A DNA stretch of 64,000 nucleotides from Stratiolaelaps scimitus (lineage: Eukaryota > Arthropoda > Arachnida > Mesostigmata > Laelapidae), in assembly GCA_019614645.1 (NCBI GenBank), contig JABWDB010000013.1:4206501-4270500 (forward strand), given 5' to 3'. A program made the position numbers and the translations under genes. This document shows positions 11,853 through 22,531 of the stretch, piece by piece. The notes under the pieces were generated by a model, which was given only the letters and a program-made list of their open reading frames with translations, made no database searches and was not told where the DNA came from. How positions within the stretch are numbered: the first letter of the stretch is position 1; the number at the start of each line of letters is the position of its first letter.

Positions 11853-12312
11853 TTAGGGCATGTCATTCGAACTGCCCGCTCTTTAAATGTCGATAACTTT
11901 TGAACTAAATGAGTTTGAACAAAATGGTTGAAGCCATCGCTCAATATTGTTCCACACTATCCAGGCCGCAATTTCAGCAGTGAGGTAAGGTCTTGCATTG
12001 TCGTCGAGTAATCACACTCAGCGCAGTCGATCCTCACGCCATTTTTTCATCAACCTGTTCAAGAAGTCCAGATATCGGGGAGCATTGACTTTTTCTTTTG
12101 CGACTAAGATTATCATTGCGATTTTGGGGGATTTGCATATTTTGCCACAGTGTCCATCTTTCTGGTCGTACCGGAACCACTCGAAAGAAAGAAAGTGTTC
12201 GAAAGAAAGCCACGTTCCTGCCGCGCCGCATTCCAAGTATGAACGCATTGTGTCGCGTAACTCAGACTGTGCGCCATTCGAAAAAGAGGTCAGTTCGAAT
12301 GGCATGCCCTAA
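11853..12312 (-). mobile_element. 460-bp internally deleted mariner derivative with intact TIRs (mariner B)
   Basis: The left terminus TTAGGGCATG (from 11853) and the right terminus, its exact complement ending at 12312, belong to TIRs of about 23 bases with one mismatch. A TA lies immediately outside each end (11851-11852 and 12313-12314), the target-site duplication expected for Tc1/mariner. The interior encodes only fragments of a transposase on the minus strand, so this is a non-autonomous, MITE-like deletion derivative. Preserved TIRs and TSD suggest it moved, or was deleted, more recently than mariner A decayed. Confidence 0.85.
11900..12305 (-). pseudogene. Mariner transposase fragment inside mariner B
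   Basis: The minus strand from 12305 encodes a patchwork of transposase pieces. The diagnostic part is NAPRYLDFLNRLMKKW, then after two stop codons LLDDNARPYLTAEIAAWI: the second catalytic aspartate block of mariner transposases. Mariner A has the equivalent NSARYLEFLKGHMNNW and LLDDNARAHRSDEITSW, so the two belong to one lineage. The DNA-binding region and the first and third catalytic blocks are missing or not recognisable. Confidence 0.75.
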
Positions 12313-12314
12313 TA

Positions 12315-12503
12315 TTCCTATTGCCAGCACAACTACTCAGAACATTTCTCCCTAATATTTTTGGCGCTGACCGAATGACAAAGATATATTCTTGGTTGCA
12401 ATTATTGGGCAGTTACTTAGTGGCCGTATTCTAGTGCGCAGACCGTCCCCGTAGAGCTACTCAATATTCACCGCCGATTTGGCAATAACGAAAGCGTCCC
12501 TTA
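12315..12503. other. Short gene-free stretch
   Basis: Unique-looking sequence between mariner B and an AT microsatellite; nothing recognised. Confidence 0.4.
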
Positions 12504-12550
12504 CATATATATATATATATATATATACGTAGACATATGTATATATATAT
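12504..12550. repeat. (AT)n microsatellite, two blocks
   Basis: AT runs at 12504-12526 and 12533-12550; the second abuts the dispersed repeat copy that follows. Confidence 0.9.
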
Positions 12551-12552
12551 GT

Positions 12553-12640
12553 AGGTGGCCCCAACAGGTTCTCATAGTAATACCTAAAGGTTAAGAGCTG
12601 AGGCCTGTCAGATAGGGGAACAGCTGAGGGTCAGCTCGAA
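12553..12640 (-). repeat. Dispersed ~90-bp repeat, copy 1 (inverted relative to copies 2 and 3)
   Basis: On the minus strand this shares an exact 30-base run (12604-12633) with 17617-17646, beginning TGACCCTCAGCTGTTCCCCT. Similarity continues through TTAACC, TTTAGGTATTACTA and GAGAACCTGTTGGGGC. AT microsatellites flank both sides. It has no coding content, no obvious terminal inverted repeats and no polymerase III boxes that I can see. Family unknown. Confidence 0.85.
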
Positions 12641-12647
12641 AAACAGT

Positions 12648-12688
12648 TATATATATATATAACGAATAATAATATATATATATATATG
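12648..12688. repeat. (AT)n microsatellite, two blocks
   Basis: AT runs at 12648-12660 and 12672-12688, directly right of dispersed repeat copy 1. Confidence 0.9.
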
Positions 12689-12707
12689 TGAACGTGTATT
12701 CGTAATG

Positions 12708-12998
12708 TTATTTATTTAGGATTTGTCCTTCGTGGTGTCGAGTATTCCGATATACAGTCATCAAAGGCGTACCATTGGCCCCTTCTTGTTCCGTAACCCT
12801 TAGAAACGCATCCCCGTATGAACGGTGCCCTTGGCTACCTGCTTCACTTTCTACTGCAAACGGAGCGTAGAGACCAAGCAGTTTAACCTTCACCTTGTTT
12901 TCTACCGCTTGACACGAGAATACAATATTCTTGATAACCGAAGGGAAACCCAACAACGCACCCTCTACCTCGAGATAAGCGTGGTTTTCGACAAAATC
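12708..12998 (-). other. Unassigned open frame, possibly a retrotransposon fragment
   Basis: An open frame of 96 codons ends in TAA, with AATAAA overlapping the stop and an AT microsatellite beyond it. No ATG lies near its start (the frame opens after a TGA at 12999-13001). The stretch VKVKLLGLYAPFAVESEAG contains the L-YAP pattern common in the apurinic-endonuclease domains of LINEs, but no other endonuclease motif is evident. A frame this long is expected by chance in this window, so coding status is doubtful. Confidence 0.2.
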
Positions 12999-13858
12999 TC
13001 AATGGCGGCGTACCCGTGTGTATGTCTACGACCTTTTGATATTTTGATGTACGCTATTCATTACAGCTATCATGCAATCTAATCAACGTGTCTCGCTGCG
13101 CTGTCCGATCACACAGTTGGCCATTGCCATAGGCCACCCGACAATACCCCCATAGCATACAGGGGCTGCTGGGCCGCGAATAAACAAAGATCTTAACAGG
13201 AGTTCAGACCCGGGCAGATCCCCGTTCTTAGTTCACTTTCAATTAGACTTGAACTGTTTAACCGCGCACACCATGCGTTGGATTCACTGTGCATCTCGTC
13301 CATTCACGCTATGCACGTCCATGCTTTACGGCAACAATTTAGTTCATTACAGCTGTCCGTCCCGCTGTCTAACGGCGGTTGTCCTCTTTCGTTGGTCACC
13401 CGTTCAAAGGGCGGAACCCCAGCCGCTATTGTTTACTAGTTGTTGCAGCAAACAATGACATGCGATACAGAGCGAGATGGCTCTGCCGGGGCCGTGCAGC
13501 ACCGGCAATGCGAGGTAGCAGTATTCATTAGCAGACTGTCAGCGTCACATGTCATTAGATACCCTTTCCTCTCGCATCACGCTGTGTTATGATAATAACA
13601 ACTAAGTGAACAACGAGAAGAGTACAACAATCACAACGACGACGATGACGGCAACAACAATGATCAAAAGCATACTCTGTATCTCGATCTCGTCCTATCT
13701 ATCTCTATTTGACTTTATGTAATGTAATATATGATTATAAACGTTTGTTTTCGTTAGCATTGTTATTACTAAACATATATTTATATAACTCGTTAATTGA
13801 AATGTAAAACGAGTATGTACATTGTTATATCCTAGTTACGGATGTGTCTCTTGAGACC

Positions 13859-13878
13859 TGTGTGTGTGTGTGTGTGTG
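13859..13878. repeat. (TG)n microsatellite
   Basis: Ten TG units. Confidence 0.9.
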
Positions 13879-14034
13879 CTAAATATAATAAAATCAATAA
13901 ATCAACAACGACAGGAGACGGCGGAACAAAACGCAATGTCCGGGCAAATGACTTCCGATAACCAGATGCAAGTTGCAATAGGAGGGCAGAACTGCAGTGA
14001 AATTTTGTACGTGAAGACGTCGACGAATCGAAGC

Positions 14035-14045
14035 GGGGGGGGGGG
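14035..14045. repeat. G homopolymer (11)
   Basis: Uninterrupted run of G. Confidence 0.9.
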
Positions 14046-14736
14046 AAAAGCAAATGGACTAATTATTTTGTCCCTTCTGCAATTATCCACTAATGAGATT
14101 TTTTCCTAATGAGCCGTAACGGTTTGCGTTACATTCAGGTTACACCGTAGATCTTGTGGTAATACATGAATCTTAGAATCACCTAATGGGTGCTGGCCAT
14201 TGGCTGACTACTACAATAGTCGATAAATAAACAGCATTTTATTACTGTTTCCGCGTGATGTTTAGCTCCGTGTCACCACATACGGTTAAATGTCTTCACA
14301 GCAATCGTGTTTAGGAAAATATTTACTACAAACGAATAACATCCTCTGGTTCGTTCAGCTATCGTATAAAAGACCGGTGTAATTAACTACACTAGCTCTA
14401 GTCTTGATTAGCAAGGTACCGAAACATTCAATAAACATATACAACTAAATAGAGAGAAAATTCTCCATGGCGTTTCGTTTCACAATATTCGAGCCCCAAA
14501 CCTTTCTTGCTAATGGTAGAATCCTCGATAGGTAATCCACGCTGTCTCAGTGCCATGTGTGTAAACGAGCAAGCAAGATTCAACCCAGTATTTGCAACGG
14601 GTCGAAACAACAGCAACAACAACAAGGCCCAGTATCCACTCAAAGTTGAATTATTTTGAACGGATGTATTCATGGGGTCTAGCATGGGCCCGCTGGCAGT
14701 ACAAACTTTATTTCCATAGACGCTTCTGGATATGAG

Positions 14737-14758
14737 TATATATATATATATATATATA
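14737..14758. repeat. (TA)n microsatellite interrupted by mariner C
   Basis: The run ends in the TA (14757-14758) that forms the left target-site duplication of mariner C. AT-rich sequence resumes on the far side at 15910, so the transposon landed in the tract. Confidence 0.85.
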
Positions 14759-15909
14759 TGGGTGGAAATAAGTGTTGTCCGGTTTCGGCTAGAGAGAGAG
14801 GGAGGTTGAAAACTCGTTCGATTCGTCTCCCAAAATATTTAGTTTACCATGAGAGCCATGGAGCTATCGAGTGAAAATTTGCGCGCGATTTCCTTAATTA
14901 AGTTTAAACTTAGACATTCCGCGGTGGATACGGCTGCCGAGTTATGTGAAGCTCTTGGACCAACTTGTGTGTCTGTTAAGACTGTAGAAAGGTGGTTCAA
15001 AAAGTTTACAGGTGGGGATTTTAACTTGAAAGACGCGGCAAAGTCAGGCAGACTTGTTGAGAGGTAGATGAAAACCTCATCCGGTCAGAATTAGAGAAAA
15101 ATCCTCGGATGAGTAGTGTAATGTTAGCTGAGTAGCTGGGTTTCAGCGACCATGCCATTAGAAATCATTTGCATACGATGGGGTGGATCTACAAGCTCGG
15201 GAGGTGGATCCCGCATGCTCTGACGCCTGATCAGAGGACCCGCCGACGGCATGCTTCTCTCTCTACTACAGCGTCACTGCAAGTGTAATTTTTTTAAAAG
15301 TATTGTTACCTGTGATGAGACGTGGATTCAATATGATAATGAAAGTCGAGGTCATTCCGGCCCATCACAAACAATGAGAGAAAAAGCGTCTTCTATGTGT
15401 TTGGTGGACCACCAAGGGAATCGTACATCGTGAGGTCTTGAAACCTGGTGACACCATAAATGCAGATGTCTACTCAGCACAGTTAGAATGGATGCACGCT
15501 GAGCTGATCGAAAAGCAACCCAGCCTCATCAAAAGGCATGGGGTCATACTCCAGCACGACAACACATCGCGCGAACTACCTTGGACACAATTAAACGGTT
15601 AAATTGCGAAGTATTATCCCACCCAGCATACTCTCCTGACCTCACGCCGTCATCTTTTCTTGAATTTGCAAAATAGCATTACTGGCAAAATATTCACTTC
15701 AGAGGTGGAGGTAGAAAACGCTATTAACACGTTTTTTGCGGCCCAGCCAGAAAGCTTTTACGAGAAGGGAATTGTTGATCGACCCAATCGATGGGCGAAG
15801 TGTGTCCAAGCCGAAGGAGACTACATTTAATAACTAGCGTTGAGTAGAAGTCGTTGTTATAAGCGTACTAATTAGCATGCAAAAACCGGACAACACATAT
15901 TTCCACCCC
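14759..15909 (+). mobile_element. Mariner C, 1151-bp mariner transposon with intact TIRs
   Basis: The left TIR (14759-14785) and right TIR (15883-15909) match at all but two of 27 positions; the inner parts read GTGTTGTCCGGTTT and its complement. TA duplications flank the element (14757-14758 and 15910-15911). Length and a single transposase region are normal for mariner. The ends look complete while the coding region is dead. Confidence 0.92.
14849..15830 (+). pseudogene. Mariner transposase pseudogene (DDD type)
   Basis: The ATG at 14849 opens a helix-turn-helix region (SVKTVERWFKKFTGGDFNLK) that matches the N-terminal DNA-binding domain of mariner transposases, followed by SGR. A stop occurs at 15065, then readable pieces in shifted frames. 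The first catalytic block is TCDETWIQYDN (about 15310) and the second is LQHDNTS (about 15555). A deletion of roughly 25 bases follows, since D2 to YSPDL is too short. HPAYSPDLTPSSF keeps the block before the third catalytic aspartate, but the aspartate position reads serine. The C-terminus (RWAKCVQAEGDYI, stop at 15830) is intact. Inactive. Confidence 0.88.
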
Positions 15910-15911
15910 TA

Positions 15912-17614
15912 ATATATCATATTATATATATATATAAATAAGGCATGCCATAGATAGAAAGGCGACCTTTGCTGAGGATGAGTTCGAACTAGAATTTGAT
16001 CAAATGGGGAATAGACAAGCTGTTCGTTAGCAACTCTGCTAGTGGTGCTAAGGGCGTTGGCAACAAAAATTGGTAAGATATTATTATTTAATATCATCAT
16101 CGCATGAGGCTATAGTATGGAGGCAGTATCAATGTTCTTATATTTGGCATTCGAACTTTGACCGCAATAATTGTTATCTTGATGCCAATTACCGAGCAGA
16201 CGTAGTTGAGAGATGTTGGTTTGCTGTTGTCAACATCTAGCCGGCTTGGCAAGTTACCCACATCAGGACCACCGCCAAAAGTCGGCATTAAAGGATCAGG
16301 TGTGCATTTAGCGAAATCCCCACACTAGTTTGCTTTGCTTTGGGATGACGGTAATCATAGAAGCAGCTTCGACGGGTCATCCGGTATCGCCAAAGGTTGC
16401 GTTATTTTGCCGTTTAGACATTGAGAGCTATAGAAAGTCTCGGCGGTAGTCGAATTTCAATATATTGAGGATTACGAATTAAGCACCACCTTAAATCGTT
16501 GTTGACGCGCGTCGCCGTATGCTGCCGATGCCCCAGCTTTTGTAATGTCAGAGGGATAAAATTGTATGCGGATTTTAGGATGAGGTCACAGTTGAGTTCC
16601 CACAGTTTATCTACTAGCCAGTTAATAATGGGATGGAGGTATTCTCGTGCTTTGACAGATCTGTTGACCGGTATTCAAGTTAGATTAGATTCAAATCCAA
16701 ATAGATTCACATTCAAGTAGATCCAGAATCAAATGGATTTAGATTACTAAATGTGTATAACATTAGCATTTCTGCATAAACGCCATTGGGGCATTTCCGT
16801 CGAATGTCCGTATCTGACAGTATATGCAATCTCTTTTAATGAATAATAAACTGAATTAGGTGGACGTCTATGTCAACTAAAGTATAATTGACAAATATTA
16901 TATACAAAGGACGCCGCGTCGAAGGCAGCTGTGCAACGAGGTGTGCAACTGGAACATCAACTAATGACAGCTGAATATAGAGGCGAAAATCGAAATTTAT
17001 CAAAGAAAATTATGTCTGCTGTGTTCCACGTGCTATATAGACCTTTCCCCGGGATTGCATGCAGAAACTTATATGTGCGTTATTATGTATAAACATTCAT
17101 ACGAATATGATACTCACTTCAATAAACAACGCTTATTGCTCAATATTAGAGTTGGGCCGGTTCGTAAAATTATTCAGCGATATTTGTCGAATGGAAATGA
17201 ATATACACACCATCACATAGTATGCTTCGTAGTACATTTTCTTCGACGTATTAATCATAATCGTAATGATTATTATTGCGCGACTCGTTAGCCAAAATTT
17301 GAAATTTAGACTCTATTCGACACTATCGACGGTTTCGCTATGCTCGTGCTCTGTGATAGGTGATTTCAAAACGATCTGGACGGTCTTATATAACCATTGA
17401 CAAATCGGATACGTTATCATTGACAAATCGTCTGCTCATTATGATCAGATATCTCTGACCCACCACCGGAATGGACTGCAGCAGTAGTAGCTATTTCTGT
17501 TTTCATGATTCCAGGGAGTGGTAATGAGCAAAGAATAGATCACGTTGATACACCTCAATTAATTACCTATTGAGCTCACAGGTGACTCTGTATAGACGAT
17601 ACAGTGTAATAATT
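15912..17614. other. Gene-free stretch
   Basis: AT-rich, with a partly repetitive patch at about 16680-16745 (several AGATTCAAAT-like units). No motif-bearing frame. Confidence 0.45.
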
Positions 17615-17704
17615 GTTGACCCTCAGCTGTTCCCCTATCTGACAGGTGTCAGCCCTTAACCTTTTAGGTATTACTAAAAGAGAGAACCTGTTGGGGCAAC
17701 CACC
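17615..17704 (+). repeat. Dispersed ~90-bp repeat, copy 2
   Basis: The best-preserved plus-orientation copy. It starts TTGACCCTCAGCTG, passes through TTAGGTATTACTA and ends GAGAACCTGTTGGGGCAA. It is near-identical to the complement of copy 1 and more diverged from copy 3. Unlike copy 1 it is not flanked by AT microsatellites. Confidence 0.85.
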
Positions 17705-18099
17705 TTTTCTTCTTTTTCTCTACCTTACTTGTATCTCGTACGCAAGAATTTTGAAAGCTTTCTTGAAGATGCATCTTGTACCTTTTGTCTTCGTTTGCTA
17801 TATCGAATTATCACTGCATATAATACCCGCTTTTGTCCTGAGAGAATAGATGCTAAAAATGATCATACCTATATTTACCTATGGTGCATAAACATCATAA
17901 ACATTAACACAATCAGTTATCATTCGGTACAAACCACACGCATCCCGAGCTGCACACCAATAATATAGTGATTTAAGCAACGATTTTGTCTTTATCCTTA
18001 CTTACTTGTGTTCGTCGCACCTTTTGACTCATTCATTCACAGTTATTATGCAACAAATGAATTATTAATGAATTCGTATTTGAACAGCAACATCAATCA
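17705..18099. other. Gene-free AT-rich stretch
   Basis: Nothing recognised. Confidence 0.45.
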
Positions 18100-18974
18100 C
18101 CTTGCTCACAATCAAGTAATTAGCGCGCGCGAACGTGTTCGTCAACAAGAACAACAAGCCGCCGAGTCAACAATCAGCGTACAATTCACCTGCAGCGTTG
18201 TCCGATTGTTCGATTTCGGCTTCCCAACACAACATCGGCATAACGCACGACGCTATTTCGAACTCACAATGCTAGACACTACACCCTCGTATGAATGGAA
18301 CTAGAGAAGCGATTCAGTTTCCTGCACATATCAACAGCGAACAATGAAGCAAGCAACAGCAGACACGCATATGAGTGGCTGTACATCGATGATAACATCA
18401 TCATCATCAGCGCTGTCGAACGCTGCTTGTATCGCGAAGTTTGCTACGAGTTTGCTGGAGTGCAGCCACATATGGCAGCGTATATATACGGCGATGGTAG
18501 AGGCGCGCGTTTCATACTCCAACTCTGACGCAGTTGGTTGTCTTCGTCGCCTGCGCGGACTGGAGCGGGCGAACACAACATATACACAGCATACTTGAGC
18601 TGCTTCGTGGACGATTCGCTGTAGTGGATGCGTTCGTTTAGGCGCAGCTGAACACGGTAGAATCCCATGTCGTATGCGGTCTCTGCGTGGCGGCCTCGAC
18701 GACACCGACGACGACAACGACGACGACCGTTTGGGCCACTGTGCCGGAGTCATGAGAGGCGAGCCGACTACTACCGAGTGCTCGTGCTTGCTTGCCGCAT
18801 TGCTAAGGTCTAGCAAATTACTCGGCGAGGTTCGACGCGAATGTGTGACGACGCCGCCGCTGCTGTATATTCTAGAGCGGCCGTAGGATTGGCGGTGGTG
18901 GCAGTGGCGGTGGCGACGGCGACAGCGGCGAGAAGAAGTATTCCAAAAACGCTCGTGTCATTCCATCCACTCGA

Positions 18975-19009
18975 GTCGGCTGAGGCCTCGCACTGAGGCC
19001 TCAGCCGAC
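18975..19009. repeat. Perfect 15-bp inverted repeat with 5-base loop
   Basis: GTCGGCTGAGGCCTC (18975-18989) is followed after GCACT by its exact complement (18995-19009). Confidence 0.95.
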
Positions 19010-20192
19010 CGAGCCGATCTTGCTATCTCTGCTGCTGTCGCTAGCCCGCCGAATGTCGTCCGTTGTGCGAAAGTCGAACGGGGAAAGTTCTCCAACGAAA
19101 TTCGGCTTTGGGTTGGCTGCGGCACTAACGGCTGAGCGACGCTGCAGCGTCCATATGGATATCGCACATTGATGGAGAAGTTAGGCCGGGAAGAGGCGTC
19201 GGAGCGGGTGGTCGCCAATGTCGGGATGCGCCGGCTTGAAGCGCGATAACGTCCGGCTGGATGTTACTCGTCTGTTCGCTCTCGCTGCTCGCTAACACCA
19301 CAACAAAAGCATGGTTTTACCACTTGTGCTTTTGCATAGTGGATGCCATCCGCTGTGCTTGCTATTTGTTTACTCAGGTTGGCTGTGGCGGTGGCGGGCG
19401 GCTGATTCGCAGGAACGGTACCCCCCTAGCGCCTCGTGCTGATGCCACGGGCCCCATAGCTCATCGAAGCCTGGGAGCTGCTCCACAGTGCCTGGGCCAC
19501 AGACTATTCCGCTATTCAATAAGCGGCACACCCGCCCACTTCTGTCGGCACAAGCTAAACGCTATAGCTGGTAACAGGGCCCATGGCTGAAGAAGGAGCC
19601 AGCCCCGCTGGGTGCTTTAACTTGAGAGCCGTGAGCAGCACTTGAAGAGATGTGGAGGGGACATTCGACGATGTCGTTGCTGCTCCGGTGAATGTGCGAC
19701 ACCAGACCGCGACCGAAACCGTACGACTGAGAGCGAACGACCTTCCTGTAGCCCGCCCTTCGGGTACAGTACCTCTGTAATTGAATGGGGGTTTCCTGCG
19801 ACCTACATCTACGATTCGCAGGCTTTGCCAACCTGCCCTGAGCTCATAGCAGCCCCTCATTTTGCTTTTCAAGATCTCTAGCTGTCCAATCGAATGCTGC
19901 GGAGCAGTCGCCAATAATACAGCAGCGGTCCAATCGGCGAGCCGCTTGCAACAGCGGCATCCTGTTTCCACTACTAGGAGATATAGCCACCGCAGACCGC
20001 GCCGTAGCAGGCATCGTTCGAGGATGGCAGGCAAGGACTGCAGGGACACTTTTTTTTAGTGAAGAGAGGGAACGGAAGCATTGCAGCAACTGAAGGCCCC
20101 AAGGTAGCTGCGTAACCAGACTCGCGGTATATGGGGTATCGCGCAGCCATCGAGCGCAATGCATCCCGTGCTGTACGTTTACCACTCAAACT

Positions 20193-20230
20193 TTGTTGTT
20201 ATTATTATTGTTGTTGTTGTCGTCGTCGTT
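20193..20230. repeat. (GTT/ATT/GTC)n triplet tract
   Basis: TTG, TTA and GTC units in succession; explains cysteine/tyrosine and valine runs in overlapping frames. Confidence 0.85.
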
Positions 20231-20479
20231 ATTCAGTTGTTGCGCGGCATAACCCAGCTGGCTGGCGGTGCCGCGCGCCTGTCGCGCACGATGCTTTGGA
20301 GCATGTGCGCAAAGGTGCTAGCGTTGCTACTCAACTCTTGGAACGTCAGCGTCCCAGACGGCCTCCCGGAGTCCCCTATCCCGTACGCTACTATTACGGA
20401 ACGCAGAGAGAGAGAGAGAGAAAGAGGGGCACAAGACAGGCACCATTTCACGTATGCGCACCTCCGCCTTCTACTGCAG

Positions 20480-20508
20480 GTCGTCGTCGTCGTCGTCGTG
20501 TTGTTGTT
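20480..20508. repeat. (GTC)n(GTT)n triplet tract
   Basis: Six to seven TCG/GTC units followed by GTTGTT. Confidence 0.85.
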
Positions 20509-20900
20509 TCGAGGTACGCCGCTCATGTGAAGTGCTTGCTCTTCTCTCCAAACGTAGGCACTATACCTCCACGCTACCATCACTGCTATTTGCTGGCTGC
20601 TACTTGTACGCTACGGGATGTGCATTCTTCGCGCGAAGGGGGGTGGAGAAGGGGGGTATGTGTTGCAGTCGTGCAGTGCGTGCGCTCGCATGGGAGAGTA
20701 GGGTGATGCCATCGAGAGGAAAAACTGCCCCCGCATGTGAAAACGTGTGAGGGTCATTCCGCATTCGACGGCTGCAGAAGCAACGGCGACGCTGCGCGTA
20801 TCTATCAAGTGTACGGGTGTGTCGCCTCATATATAGCATAATATGTTTATCTTCCTTGGCGCTGGTGGCTGTCCTCGACCCGTGCACTGGTGATTCGTAT

Positions 20901-21422
20901 GACTGGGCCAATGGTCGAACGCCTCCATCATTCGGCGGCTCTATCGCGAGCGGTATTTTCCAGCAGCGATCCTAGTTTTCCACATATCGAACAAATATAT
21001 CCTAACTTGAAAATAACGATCTCCTCGATCCGGCCCAGCTCGAGGTTGTCGCTAACCGCCCCACCTGAACGCAATTCCTGGCAACGACTGAATACTGGGC
21101 TATGTTTGTGAAATGCTCAGAAACCGGCGTATTCATCTTGTGTGCTCCGATCAGAATGATACTTTTGGTAGAGCTAATTATAGACAGTTGTTTGAAAGCA
21201 ATGAGGCGGTTAGCTATACGCGGGTGCAAGGTACAGTCGGAAAACAATTGGCCCAGGCCAATTATCCCGAGCCTTATCGAAACCTTTTCCCGAAATTATG
21301 CTGATTTGATAAAACATGCTAAGTTAATTTGAGGGCGTGGCTGGCAGGATATAATAGATGAAATAAACTGACTCTACACGAGATGAGACTCAGTGATATT
21401 ACACCTTAATTGAGTGCTTACT
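20901..21422. other. Gene-free stretch before the Tc1-like element
   Basis: Nothing recognised; short overlapping frames only. Confidence 0.4.
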
Positions 21423-22059
21423 ACAGTGGTGTGCATAAACTTAACGCACCCCTATATTTCAACAAATCGTCATAAAGAATACACATTTGAGGCATTTATT
21501 CTGTATCAGATTAATATACGTGTCAAATAACATACACACCGCAAAGAACAGCGCATATGACGTCGCATGCAGCGTGCTACAACAAAAGGTGTCATATTTA
21601 AGTTGTGCAAAGTGATAACGCACCCTCAGTTATCGAGTGTTCTCGCTGAATGGAACACGCTTCGAGCCTTACTGATGCAGAGAAAGCAGTTATTACTTCT
21701 TTACACAGAGCAGGAAAGACCCAGGCTGCAATTACCAGAGAAATTAGCAGAAGTCGTCGTGTAGTGCAAAATTATTTACGCAGTCCGTCGACGTATGGTA
21801 CTAATAAGTCTAAAGGACGTCCACGAGAGACCAGTCAGCGAACTGCCATGCACATCTGTCGATTGGCCTCGAATTCGACCATAACTTGTGAAGCAATCAG
21901 GCAAGCGTTAAACCTTCAGGTTCATAGATCAACTGTTTTAAGGACAATTCATAGCATATCATACAGGAGCAAATGAAAGCAAGACCGCGTCTTCAACAAC
22001 GCCATATGACTGCCCGACTAAACTTCGCCCGCAACAATATGGCCAGAGACTGGAAATTG

Positions 22060-22135
22060 GTGAGTATTGGGGCAATGTTCTTTAAAGAGTGTGTTGTGGG
22101 TACACATCTATCTAAAAGGTACTGTGTTGTTTCAG
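22060..22135 (+). other. Apparent 76-bp spliceosomal intron in the Tc1-like transposase
   Basis: GTGAGTATTGG directly after the codons for DWKL, and TGTTGTTTCAG directly before ATCATCTTC (IIFSDE), form good donor and acceptor sites with a T-rich 3' end. Removing these 76 bases joins the register of both sides at a place where Tc1 transposases are continuous (WK-IIFSDE). Confidence 0.75.
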
Positions 22136-22531
22136 ATCATCTTCAGTGATGAAAGGAAGTTCAGTTTGAATGGGCCAGATGGATTTAACGATTATTTGCA
22201 TGATGTACGTAAACAGCCGCGGTACTTCTCAAAGCGGAACTTCGTTCACGGGACCGTTATGGTTTGGGAAGCTTTCACCTCTCTTGGCAGACTCCCACTA
22301 GCTGTCGTCTCATCTCGAATGAATAGCGAGGACTATCAGCAGATGTTGACCAACAACCTACTACGGTTTAGGAGCAGATTTCATTTATTGCCAATTGTTT
22401 TCCAACAAGATAACGCTTCAATTCACGTCAGCGCTAGTACACGTGCGTGGTTAGGACGGGATGACATTGAAACCCTAGAGCGGCTAGCATGTTCTCTTGA
22501 TCTCAACCCGATGGAGAACCTCTGGGGCATT

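Larger units (their letters stand above)
13005..14756. other. Gene-free stretch
   Basis: Low-complexity AT- and CAA-rich sequence with microsatellites. An 85-codon minus-strand frame (14428-14685) begins with ATG, but its hydrophobic part comes from a CAA/TTG run. A TATAAAAG at 14365 has no recognisable initiator downstream. Confidence 0.4.
18100..20900. other. GC- and CpG-rich island, no recognised gene
   Basis: About 2.8 kb of CpG-rich DNA with triplet runs (TCA, GAC, GTT/GTC, TCG). Frames of 123-191 codons overlap one another on both strands (for example 18331-18816 minus, 19555-20049 minus, 20131-20706 plus). Their residues reflect the underlying triplet repeats (runs of D, C, R, V, T), not conserved domains. 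A promoter or untranslated exon is possible but unproven. Confidence 0.45.

Noticed and set aside
14365..14372. TATAAAAG as a core promoter
   Set aside because: No initiator, downstream element or credible coding exon follows; such octamers are frequent in AT-rich DNA.
18331..18816. 161-codon minus-strand frame in the CpG island
   Set aside because: Two plus-strand frames are open over the same DNA and the S/R/D runs follow TCA/GAC triplets; no motif.
20131..20706. 191-codon plus-strand open frame
   Set aside because: Its translation is driven by GTT/GTC/GA repeats (runs of C, R, V, ER), and other frames on both strands are open over the same DNA.
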